38,051 nt of DNA, taken from Prevotella sp. UBA3757. GTDB lineage: Bacteria > Bacteroidota > Bacteroidia > Bacteroidales > Bacteroidaceae. The stretch spans positions 1 through 38,051 of the forward strand of contig DFGF01000081.1 of the NCBI GenBank assembly GCA_002371715.1, read 5' to 3'. The notes under the pieces are model-generated. The model had not been told where the DNA came from. It ran no database searches and was given only the letters and a program-made list of their open reading frames with translations. A program made the position numbers and the translations under genes. Below, piece by piece: positions 8,801-16,270 of the stretch (its first letter is position 1; each line of letters begins with the position of its first letter).

Positions 8801-11800
8801 GAGCGACAGCTCGCCCACGCGGTTGATGGTATAGTCGATGTTCTCGCCAACGTGGGCCACACGGTCCTTGGCACCCTGCAGCACCATGCGCGAACCATAG
8901 ACACCGCAGAGGTCGGCACGCTGGATGGTGTTCAGAAGTCGACCGGCATAGATGGAGCAGAAACCATAGGGAGTGAATGCCTCACTGGCCCGTTCTTCAG
9001 TATACACCTCGACCAAATGCAGGTATTCCTCTTCTGTGATTTTATCGTCTTTCTTATATGTCACGTCACCAAATGTAACATCGTTTTTACACTGGTATTG
9101 CAGCTGGAAGTAGGCACGTTCACGGTTGGAGAGTCCGCGATAGGTCTCCAGGTCAATCTGCGACTCCAGGCCATAGTAGTCGGTGCCATAGTTGGTGATG
9201 TTCAGCTCACGATAGCCGTCAACCACTGACAGGTTGCCACCGCCATAGAGTCCCCCGATGTGCTCCGTGCCCACCGTGATGAAGTCGCGGTGGTAGACAT
9301 CGTAGAGTGTGGCCGTCGTATTGCCATGCACCGTCGTAGCATTGGCATAGTCCTTGTCACTGTTCGACGACACGTTGCCACCGGCAAACACCGCATTATG
9401 GATGACCACGCCACGCTCCACGGTGTCATCCGTAGCACCCTCCACACCATTGTTGGTGCCAGTATACAGCTTCTCCCAGTCGCCAGAGAACCTGCCCGTG
9501 GCTTTGTCTTTCTTCGGCAACGTGTTCAAAACGTCTGTCGGCACATATTCATACTCCTGATAAGTGTTGTCTAAAGTCTCGCCTTTCTTCACCTGCAGGT
9601 ATGGAGCCACCACCACCTTGCAGTCCTCAGTCAGCACATACTTATCACCCTTCTTCTCGTAATAGTAGTGGTGGTTGGGCGAACCTGTCGAGATATTAAC
9701 TTCGTTAACTGTCTTATCCGTAAAGAAGCCACGGCTATAGACGTAGCCGATGTCGCCACCGCCAAACACGTTGCCATAGCCGCCCTTAGAATCGGCCACG
9801 CCCTCAACGGTACCTATCTCGCCACCATGGATGTACACCTCGGTAGACCCAAAGGTATAACCATCGGTATAGAGCTTGTTGCCACCGCCATAGCCCAAGA
9901 GGTTGTAACCCTTGCCACCACCGAAGACATTGCGATAGACATGGCCGTTGTACATAGTCACCTTCGTACCGCCGGCCTTATAAATGGCCTGCAGATTGCG
10001 CACCTCGTTGGCACTGCCGCTTTCCTCCATCTTGCCGCGGCCCACCGTGGCTATCTCGCCACCACCATGCACGCTGCTGCGCACCACGCCACCCCACATG
10101 ACGACGTCGGTGCTGTCGACGACACTCCTGTCGTCATAGCCGCCTCCGAAGACGTTGCCACAGTCCTTCAGGCGGTTCTCGCCCTTATGGTCCTCCCACG
10201 TCTCGTCGTCGAGCTTTTCTTCGTATGCTCCAGTTGTCTCATTATAGGTAAAGCCCACATAGGCATTGTTCAGGATCAGGTGGGCTGTGCCATACACCGA
10301 GCCGCCCTCGCCGCCGCTATAGGCATTGCGCTGGATGGCGGGCACGCCGCAGTAATAGCCATAGCCAGGGGCGTTGTCATCCAATCCTTTCACGTAGTCC
10401 ACCATCTTCTGCTTCTCTGCATCAGGCTGGTCGTTACGGATACCGATAGTGACAACGGTCTCGCCGTAGATATCGTTTGATGGGTCCGTCGGGTGCAATA
10501 CGCCATTGTCGTCCGTCTTGCCGGGATGGTAGCCCACACTGCCCTTCCAGCCACCGCCATAGACGTTGCGCAACGTACCGCCGGCAATATAGGCATTGGC
10601 ACTGGCCTTGAAATATCCATCACCCAAAACCGACTTACCATATTTGTCAAGCACGGCGCCAATGGTGCCGGCGGCATAGACGTCCTTGGTCACCGTACCA
10701 CCCAACAGGGCTATATAGGTGGTTCCGTTGACATCGCCACTCTCCGGCATGCCGTTTACGCCCTTTCCGCCGCCATAGGCGTAACCCCTGACCTCGGCAC
10801 CTTTCCTGATGATGACATTGGTGTTGTACTTCTTGCCGTCATGGCCTGCGGTGACCAGAGCATTATTGTCCAACCCGTCAACAGCAGCATACCTGCTGTC
10901 TATCGTCAGCACTCCACCCTCGTCGACAGCACGCCGGGCAGCAGTGGCCTTGTTGGCCACCTTACCCATCTCGCCACCACCATAGACCTCCATAATCCTG
11001 GCTCCGTCGTTCAGGTTGACCTCCGTATACTGCGACCAGGTGTCTACACCATAACCGGCTCCGAAAATGGTTGCCAGGCTGTCGTTCGGTGTGTGCCACA
11101 CGGGCACGTCAATGTTGATGCGACCGTACAGCGTGCGACGGAAGCTGTTATTGCCGCCATAAATCTTGCCACGTACCAGCCCGTCAGCACTATGGTAGTT
11201 GACGTTGGACTCATAGGCATCGCAGACGGCATCGTTGTTGACACCATAGGCTCCACCGAAGATGTTCTGAACCTGGATGGTGGAACCCTTGGGCACGTTG
11301 ACAACCGTACGGCGGGTGAAGCCCTCGTTGTAGCTGGCACCATAGACAGAGCCTATCTGTCCACGCATCAGGTCGATGACTGCCGATACGTTATCGCTGT
11401 TAGTTGCACCTGGAGCCACATAGTTCTTCATGCCCAGGCCACCATAGGAACCGGCACCAAAGACATCCATACCCTGATAATTATTAATCGCATCAGGAAT
11501 GTCTATCAGCACGTAGCTGCGCTCCTGCAACTGGTCCATCTGCTTTTCACCGGAATAGCCTTGCCCGGCTCCAAAAATCCTGCCCACAGCATTCTTACGG
11601 TCTGGGAGGTTCTCTCTGGGGCGGAAGTTGACAAAGGCGTTGTCCATATAGGGCTTGGTAAAGCCTTCCTTTGCCTGTCCGACGTTGCTTTCGTTCGAAC
11701 CGTCGTCTTTGTAGGTGTATCCGGTGATGTTACCTTCACCATCAATCACGGGGGTACGCGTGTAGGTATATTTCTCGTACTTTGGGTCGGTATAGTCGTA

Positions 11801-14800
11801 AGCACCATAGCAGCCACCGAAGATACCCTCGGCACGACCCTGAACGTACTCAACATAAGCACTGGCATTGAGCACAGTGGGGTTAGTGTTCTCCTTTGAG
11901 TCATAGCGGTACACCTTGCTAAGCACGTCAAAATCACCCTCTGAACTGGCTGTACGCACGCGACTTTGGAAATTGGCACTACCCTTAATTTCACCACCAA
12001 GGTCGTTACCACCATACACATAGTCACGAATCCATGGGAAACCAAGCACAGGCTGGCCGTTGGCATCCACTTGGCCGCTACGTCCTATATAGGTCTCGGT
12101 ATGACCAAGAATGTCGGCATTGCAGGCTCCGGCAAAGGTGTTGAACACGCGCCCGTTGCCTAAGTTGATGGTGGTATTGCCGCAGACCGGGCCTTCGAAG
12201 CCACCGCCATAGATAAACTCGCACATGGCCATCTCAGGATTGTTGTTCACCACGATAGTACCGTCTTCCTGCTTGCTGGTCTTCGAGATGCCAGCTATCG
12301 AGCCGTGCACATTGATGGTGCAGCTGTAGGCTGGGTTGTAACTATACTTGTTGTCACCAAAGGTATAGACACCTTTGTCATCGGGCTTGCCAATGACGCC
12401 CTCCTGACTACCACCGAAAATCTGGAACGTATAGCCTTTCTTCAGGTTGATCGTGGTACTGCCCCATATCTGGGTGTCCTTACCCTTACCGCCTCCAAAC
12501 ACATTCAGGGCCTTGCCAAGTACGTCCATACCCTGCTGACCAAGAATAACGCCCGAACGGCGCTCCAGGATCTTGTAGTTGTCATTGTCGTAATAAACGG
12601 CCTCGCCTATCTCATCCTGTTCCACCCTGTCGAAGAGCAGGTCACGGTCAACGAGGTTCGACTCTAAATTGATGACCACATTGCCGTTCACGTAGCCGCT
12701 GTTATGGCAACCTCCGTAAATGTTACCTCCGGCAAAGCGACGCTCCAAATCATCTTTATCAGACTCCCGTGGGGTCAAATATTCCTCAGGGGCAATAGCA
12801 TCCACTGGATTGCCATCGCCGTCCACCGTGTTCAGCACAAGTTCAGTCTTATTACCCTGTTCATCATACTTCCATCGCATAGGACGAATCTGCACACCCT
12901 TGTAGTCGTACGATGCACTGGAACTTGCATCTGCACTGTTCACGGCACTTTGGAAATTCAGGACAAGGCGGTCCTTAATCCTCTCTTGGCCATCAACTAT
13001 TTCGGTAAAACCATCCTGCTCACCGGATGAGCCACGGATGCCGCCGTAATATGCCGCATTATATTCGCTTTGGGCCACATAGGCATCATTACAACCGCCC
13101 ACAATCTTATCATATATGTAGACCGGCACATTGAAATTCATCGTGTTGGTGCCGGCATAGGTCATACTACCCACATTGCCACCACAATAGAACGAGCCAA
13201 ACCAAGTGGAATAAGGTACATAGTCGACACCCTCGGTTGATTTCTTGTCGAATACGATAGAGGGCTTCAAGTCCATAGCCGCAGCATCCATATAAGCAGA
13301 AAACTGCTTAGGATCGGTCAAATCAAAGCTAGCATAACGATTGCCTCCGACTTCCGACTTATAGATGTTCAGCACATCGTTGGCGTTTTCATATTGCACC
13401 ATCTCACGACCGTTGTTGCCCAGGTACACATTGTCGGCGGTGACGTAAGAGCCAACCTTCAGCTCGACTAGGGGATTCGTCTTCGTAGTCCTCAGCGTGG
13501 CACTGTTGCCACCCACATAGATGGCACCGCCAATGACGGTTCGTTTATTCGCTTCACCCTTCACGCGAATCGATACTTGCTCGGCATCCGGGCGATGCTG
13601 GTTGAGAGCCTGTAATGACTGAAGGGGGGTAATGATTCCCGTAATGCCTAAAATCTGGGCCGGGTCATAATAATAGTCGCCATATTTCAGCGTCGATGCT
13701 AAATCCCTACGGTCGGTGTAGGGATAGGAACCGTTGCCACCACCATAGATGTTGCCCTTGATGCTGCTATACACACCCACAGCATTGCCACCGTAAACGC
13801 GACCAGAGATATCATTACCGCCATAGACGTTGTTGATGTCGCCGCCACGCACCAACACACGGGCCGAGAATCCTGCCGGGAACTTATAGCCGTCGAGTAT
13901 CGGAGCATACGTGTCCTCATATTCGTTGGTGGTGCCTTCCTTTAATTTTTGCGGGCGCACGTCTGCCTTTCGGCAACCACCGTAGACATTGTTGATTACG
14001 AGGAATTTCTTGGCATTCTCTATATAATCAGCACGGTCGGCCTCTGCTACGTCACTCGGTATTTCGTCGTCGGAAATCTGGGGGTTAATCTCCAGCAACA
14101 GTCCAGAGGGACTGGACATGTCGCCCTCGTTGCCACCACTATAGAGATTATCTATCTTGCCTGCTATCAAGTGCCAGGTAGGCTGGATGCGCATAACGGC
14201 CTTGTTGTTGCCACCAAAGACTCGTGAGAACTGGTAGCTGTCGCGCACGGCATCATCACCCAGCATGGCTATACCCATGCTTTCCAGCCATCCTTCCTGT
14301 CGCAGCAGGTTATGCTCTTGATCGTCTTCTGCATCAGAGGGTAAGACGGTGGTCACCTGACTATGGTTGTTGATATAGATGTCATTATTCAGCTCGACAG
14401 TAGCATTGTTGCCGCCACCATAGAGGTAGGCAATGGTGCCACCCATGATTTCCAGATAGACCTTGTCCTGGACAGGCTTTTCAAAAGGAGACTTGCTGGT
14501 GGCTACCACCTTATCATTACTCTGCTTGTCACGCGCTTCGTAAAGCCCTTTGTCATTCGTGGTTTCAACATACTGATAGTCGCCATTGCCGCCGCCGTAA
14601 ACAGTGCCGATAAAGATATGGCGCTGGGTTTCACCCTGACCAGGGCGCTCCTCGCTGGTTTTGACAAAAGCATTGTAGGTGGCATCTATTCCGTTCTCGC
14701 TTGCTTTCTGCAAGTCGCTGGGAAGCGTGAGAGAACGGCCTACCGTGCCGCTGATGTCATTGCCACCACAGACGGTCTTGATGATAATGTCGTCGGACAT

Positions 14801-15088
14801 CTTGCTCCCATCGATATGGACGAAAGCAGAACCCTTTACATCTGCCTGACGGGCTCCACCGTAGACACTGCCCTTGACAGTGCCACCATAGACCTTAACG
14901 GCAGACTGGCCAGACACCACGCCGGCGTTGCCCCCACCGTAGACATTGCCACCAATGGTAATCTGAGCAACAGCCGATGACAGTTGAAGCAACAGAAGTA
15001 TGAGAGACAGCAGCCGTTGCTCCCATCGCCAACATCTCTTGTTTTCCGATATATACTTCATTGCTATCATCATGCTATGGTCAAACAT
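2885..15088 (-). CDS. Giant YGG-repeat surface protein with T9SS sorting domain
   Basis: 4067 residues, last gene of the fimbrial cluster. A signal peptide is visible near residues 10-42 (LLSLILLLLQLSSAVAQ), so Met10 could also be the start. Residues ~44-1950 contain several dozen short repeats around VYGGGN/IFGGG, each followed by a hydrophobic-x-hydrophobic strand, a pattern expected of a parallel beta-helix or beta-roll. From ~1950 to 3200 the repeats nearly stop (one late RVYGGHN near 2625). Around 3210-3290 a segment with FHGDGHTISGL and NVYNLGVTG resembles GLUG-type beta-helix modules. The region 3720-3960 has GWQGISIPF and SPFRPYF, seen in other Bacteroidales surface proteins. The last ~70 residues (DVRIFNAGG, then GIYVVHVAGG...KLAVR) match the type A T9SS C-terminal sorting domain. 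Cell-surface or secreted; adhesin or fimbrial tip role is inferred from context only. Confidence 0.85.
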   Translation of the reverse strand: MFDHSMMIAMKYISENKRCWRWEQRLLSLILLLLQLSSAVAQITIGGNVYGGGNAGVVSGQSAVKVYGGTVKGSVYGGARQADVKGSAFVHIDGSKMSDDIIIKTVCGGNDISGTVGRSLTLPSDLQKASENGIDATYNAFVKTSEERPGQGETQRHIFIGTVYGGGNGDYQYVETTNDKGLYEARDKQSNDKVVATSKSPFEKPVQDKVYLEIMGGTIAYLYGGGNNATVELNNDIYINNHSQVTTVLPSDAEDDQEHNLLRQEGWLESMGIAMLGDDAVRDSYQFSRVFGGNNKAVMRIQPTWHLIAGKIDNLYSGGNEGDMSSPSGLLLEINPQISDDEIPSDVAEADRADYIENAKKFLVINNVYGGCRKADVRPQKLKEGTTNEYEDTYAPILDGYKFPAGFSARVLVRGGDINNVYGGNDISGRVYGGNAVGVYSSIKGNIYGGGNGSYPYTDRRDLASTLKYGDYYYDPAQILGITGIITPLQSLQALNQHRPDAEQVSIRVKGEANKRTVIGGAIYVGGNSATLRTTKTNPLVELKVGSYVTADNVYLGNNGREMVQYENANDVLNIYKSEVGGNRYASFDLTDPKQFSAYMDAAAMDLKPSIVFDKKSTEGVDYVPYSTWFGSFYCGGNVGSMTYAGTNTMNFNVPVYIYDKIVGGCNDAYVAQSEYNAAYYGGIRGSSGEQDGFTEIVDGQERIKDRLVLNFQSAVNSADASSSASYDYKGVQIRPMRWKYDEQGNKTELVLNTVDGDGNPVDAIAPEEYLTPRESDKDDLERRFAGGNIYGGCHNSGYVNGNVVINLESNLVDRDLLFDRVEQDEIGEAVYYDNDNYKILERRSGVILGQQGMDVLGKALNVFGGGKGKDTQIWGSTTINLKKGYTFQIFGGSQEGVIGKPDDKGVYTFGDNKYSYNPAYSCTINVHGSIAGISKTSKQEDGTIVVNNNPEMAMCEFIYGGGFEGPVCGNTTINLGNGRVFNTFAGACNADILGHTETYIGRSGQVDANGQPVLGFPWIRDYVYGGNDLGGEIKGSANFQSRVRTASSEGDFDVLSKVYRYDSKENTNPTVLNASAYVEYVQGRAEGIFGGCYGAYDYTDPKYEKYTYTRTPVIDGEGNITGYTYKDDGSNESNVGQAKEGFTKPYMDNAFVNFRPRENLPDRKNAVGRIFGAGQGYSGEKQMDQLQERSYVLIDIPDAINNYQGMDVFGAGSYGGLGMKNYVAPGATNSDNVSAVIDLMRGQIGSVYGASYNEGFTRRTVVNVPKGSTIQVQNIFGGAYGVNNDAVCDAYESNVNYHSADGLVRGKIYGGNNSFRRTLYGRINIDVPVWHTPNDSLATIFGAGYGVDTWSQYTEVNLNDGARIMEVYGGGEMGKVANKATAARRAVDEGGVLTIDSRYAAVDGLDNNALVTAGHDGKKYNTNVIIRKGAEVRGYAYGGGKGVNGMPESGDVNGTTYIALLGGTVTKDVYAAGTIGAVLDKYGKSVLGDGYFKASANAYIAGGTLRNVYGGGWKGSVGYHPGKTDDNGVLHPTDPSNDIYGETVVTIGIRNDQPDAEKQKMVDYVKGLDDNAPGYGYYCGVPAIQRNAYSGGEGGSVYGTAHLILNNAYVGFTYNETTGAYEEKLDDETWEDHKGENRLKDCGNVFGGGYDDRSVVDSTDVVMWGGVVRSSVHGGGEIATVGRGKMEESGSANEVRNLQAIYKAGGTKVTMYNGHVYRNVFGGGKGYNLLGYGGGNKLYTDGYTFGSTEVYIHGGEIGTVEGVADSKGGYGNVFGGGDIGYVYSRGFFTDKTVNEVNISTGSPNHHYYYEKKGDKYVLTEDCKVVVAPYLQVKKGETLDNTYQEYEYVPTDVLNTLPKKDKATGRFSGDWEKLYTGTNNGVEGATDDTVERGVVIHNAVFAGGNVSSNSDKDYANATTVHGNTTATLYDVYHRDFITVGTEHIGGLYGGGNLSVVDGYRELNITNYGTDYYGLESQIDLETYRGLSNRERAYFQLQYQCKNDVTFGDVTYKKDDKITEEEYLHLVEVYTEERASEAFTPYGFCSIYAGRLLNTIQRADLCGVYGSRMVLQGAKDRVAHVGENIDYTINRVGELSLNQQHSVRNEMTDEDASHGNYFGIYSIVNYLGNLTSDVRFGDPCIGSDGGPVYIDNNKQVVRTVEENGETVNVNDLTEEQKNKYGLTQTTYYSYKAARPTSTNRNKGMSSNQVALASGVFLELTTEESEKSEKKVYGYITGVVELDLINVQTEMGGGFVYAKNEHRVPVYYPNKPNVILSAYNKENTLDGKQLRDEARTYKRYQYSLDSPGDWSSVGSYVISGDDEHKYEEMVFQTSGNFIHPSKRIVDDCYPINNAYKLGGTPLSEAHYWYVKGEVYIYDQKVSAYTGSATAYAKEVPLPLTITAASHGELKLLNVKPNLYAYYAPKDGDPAATTKVKLGTTKAANGKPVDEVFVNNESQSFHLNDVITWWDWHKLSEKERGYFVAETIVNTDTCTIDGVGYKTGAYAMTPTDFETFKVENHVIEYINDDGDNIRFSSKVTSDDAKKELESMFRSSNNISHEAGYVLTFDMSTPGIWDNYYILRKNSDETTTRPKVITTAAYNNLSTSEKSYYQDGPTFAPKTSRVYGGHNMVEGNIVTKTAHDNNRSLGAVTEPAYVVSSPVTYTIQEDDGQGGSTTTTKALNPGTAISKTELDKIVEEDVKSQFAEAYVCKRTLQLATKHYLTKGQLYTHQELEDLKTQYADLKTDIDEVTEVAYICTKAGEFGGYQMNAGENYNALEAWCSLTKQDRIGSDGHELFTYNFDALDLLADADYLKVVDASGNYVIATPSESRTQTAFHQPFTTREKVEYDAVYNDETPRKLSYKRNGETVKEEFDTKHAPLTNAEFETLRNDKHHYTKVSVKAGGNDIYIATENFTYNGIPYGKGQVVDEKVREALPDKVEQVHFDNDGHVTATWYYCYEDYDNNGKKGTMLTAEQYANLQNDQQWFIIQGREPIETTTLYVSSESDAKDVVQEKVISVVYQYTYYEEEDDGSSKLTNELHVVNVHLVLESGVPNIGTLYAPPTVLPGNSVGLTAPEVEPGIWEVYTNGWERFASEEDARRHRNGVPFTNNSDPVYWYQNQKEWIAFYSETYLGKTYSNSVPLSVANYHDLAAVMADKEHHLHVDYDPEKLERDCKIYINDYSADGKNGLDELKDFFNLSYGDALDGHKPLSNHIAGLDNLEIILRSDLDYSGKEWTPLGNDAASGDRRCFGAMFHGDGHTISGLDHSLFKNLCGNVYNLGVTGKFTSAGVADTGDGFVENCWVMSDQKTMDDGVRAVFGRPTATSGKQLVNCYYLDTNAYSTVDEHQTGLARPMPQKAFSSGEVAYNLNGFYLAKRYYDGIKQGSGKKYRYLRASADGTLPEKAGDAWYPADYAYYPLTGEHQSIYGYVENRYADGDFIYAGGYLPTDDNIRLRQEQKEGSEETTAYYAPIWPDDYLYFGQVLNYGYGNVTAPNHQVLPNPISKRNERLLTANGNRVYRAPAYYSSGKMESVYFNPNAIFAKNISDDLTTTIHKGLTAIDFSGGNGDVAGGYHSGLVTTIGTTAVSPARFYPPLLDDDGIIDFSTYDLTRNLLVYTGTATPAATMTNGVIETKLHDAPYSYSQQYNTIMVGYQDPHDVYGHWVQQRVDDSGEDYVAPNDHLLVDREDFNCPISYKFDNDHRMWYQRKPQPAVYADDNYVSLSTGWQGISIPFTAELVTTDQKGEITHFYSGSKTAENSDAKIGHEYWLRECQGITTTSAEIATATFNYPDAVGTDTKEVGNTFLWDYYYEGNHGHNDTNGDKYQDADKQREYYSKPREFKGYPRLQTAKPYLIGFPGPTYYEFDLSGQWTATSTGSTAPAALERQTITFVSAEGATIGVSDTELEEQTKPYKGFSFRPNYLNVDAAEGIYLMANGGGSYDKVTSETAATARKLSPFRPYFVATTTGGAPRLTRSIVFDSDGSQFAIGDERESQDGNVAESVDIRTGKRRVVVTSRLRHKADVRIFNAGGLCVATFDVEPGQTIEHPILHDGIYVVHVAGGRYRSKLAVR

Positions 15089-15098
15089 CTTGTTTCTC

Positions 15099-16262
15099 TT
15101 AATTTACCTTTATCGCCGGACTGTCAAGGTCTGGTTCCGACAAAACATACAAATAGGTGGGCATCACGATCAAAGGCACTGTGAGACGGTCGCCTGGCTT
15201 GAGTGACAAGCCACTGAAGCTCAATTTGTTGGAGGCTTCACAGTCCTTGCGAATCAGGTTGCCATTACGGTCGCAGACATCATATCTACAGGTAATGGTA
15301 AACTCCGCATTGCTCTCTGAAGGCGCAATATAGAAGTTCTGATAGTCTGCCGTACCATACAAAAGTGTGGGGGCTGCGTCTGTGGTCTTATTCAGAGCGA
15401 TATCCATATCCTTACTGCCCTCCCAGAGGGTCTGCGTGGTTCCTGTGCCGGTGCCTGTTGGCGTGAAAACGGGAGTCAGCGTAGTTGCTGTTCCTGGAAT
15501 CAACGTTGCCTTGACATTAAACTTTGGAGTGGTGGGGGTAATGGTGAACTCCTTTAGATGAATGCTGCGTAATTGGGCATACGTCTCATCGACAGCCATG
15601 GTAAAGCGCAGGTTAGCATAGACATGGTCCAACAGCAGATAGATGTAGTTATCGGCATCGGCACGTGTCACCTCATACTCATAGCTGCCTCGCTGCATTT
15701 CTGCCGAAGCGATATTGCCCGCCTTAGAAGGCGCCCGCTTAACCCCGACGATGGCACTGAAGTCATCAGTCATCAACGAGGGCGCATTGCCTATGGTCAA
15801 AATAGCCCCGTTGGCATAGTTATTGCCACTATAGGGTTCTATTGTTGTAGTACTCATCAGGCTCGACGGCATAAAACCATAAATATAATAGTTATCATTG
15901 TCAAGAGGAACTGTCTTCGTCCAGCTATAGGTGTCGGAGCCTTCTGCTTTCTCATAAGCGAAGTCGCCATAAAAATCAAGACGGCCGGAAGTGGTGATAT
16001 AGACGCGAAGGGAACTCTCGGGAGTCGTCAGTACATCATAGTTCACCGCATCGCCGCCTGTACCCACGGAGAATGGCTGACGGGTATTGACCGTCATGTC
16101 GCTGTAGGTCTGCCGTCCTGCTATCAGATGCAACACGCGCTGCTTGGCATGCGAGTCCTCAGCGTTGTCCGTACTATCAGACGAACAACTCGTCAGCACC
16201 AGCGTCACCATACAAAGTGCTATACCTATAATATAAATGTACTTCTCCGACATATCTCTCAT
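15099..16262 (-). CDS. Fimbrillin-like lipoprotein (Mfa-like)
   Basis: 387 residues from the ATG at 16262. The frame extends to a TTG at 16277, but the ATG gives a cleaner signal peptide with lipobox VLTSC (Cys26), and another ATG follows at 16253. The body shows features of the fimbrillin-like (Mfa_like_1) family: YYIYGFMPSS, FSAIVGVKRA, and the strand block DHVYANLRFTM followed by IHLKEFTITP. These proteins are outer-membrane-anchored or fimbria-associated accessory pilins. It lies 8 bases after fimbrillin C and 10 bases before the giant gene, so it is probably cotranscribed with both. Its position suggests an adaptor between pilus shaft and the giant protein; that is inference. It could alternatively act at the cell surface independently. 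Confidence 0.75.
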   Translation of the reverse strand: MRDMSEKYIYIIGIALCMVTLVLTSCSSDSTDNAEDSHAKQRVLHLIAGRQTYSDMTVNTRQPFSVGTGGDAVNYDVLTTPESSLRVYITTSGRLDFYGDFAYEKAEGSDTYSWTKTVPLDNDNYYIYGFMPSSLMSTTTIEPYSGNNYANGAILTIGNAPSLMTDDFSAIVGVKRAPSKAGNIASAEMQRGSYEYEVTRADADNYIYLLLDHVYANLRFTMAVDETYAQLRSIHLKEFTITPTTPKFNVKATLIPGTATTLTPVFTPTGTGTGTTQTLWEGSKDMDIALNKTTDAAPTLLYGTADYQNFYIAPSESNAEFTITCRYDVCDRNGNLIRKDCEASNKLSFSGLSLKPGDRLTVPLIVMPTYLYVLSEPDLDSPAIKVN

Positions 16263-16270
16263 CGCTCCAC

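Noticed and set aside
9668..11899. Further long plus-strand frames (9668-10480, 10493-11899)
   Set aside because: Antisense shadows of the YGG-repeat coding region; compositions such as ATIAATEDI repeats mirror the real repeat codons.
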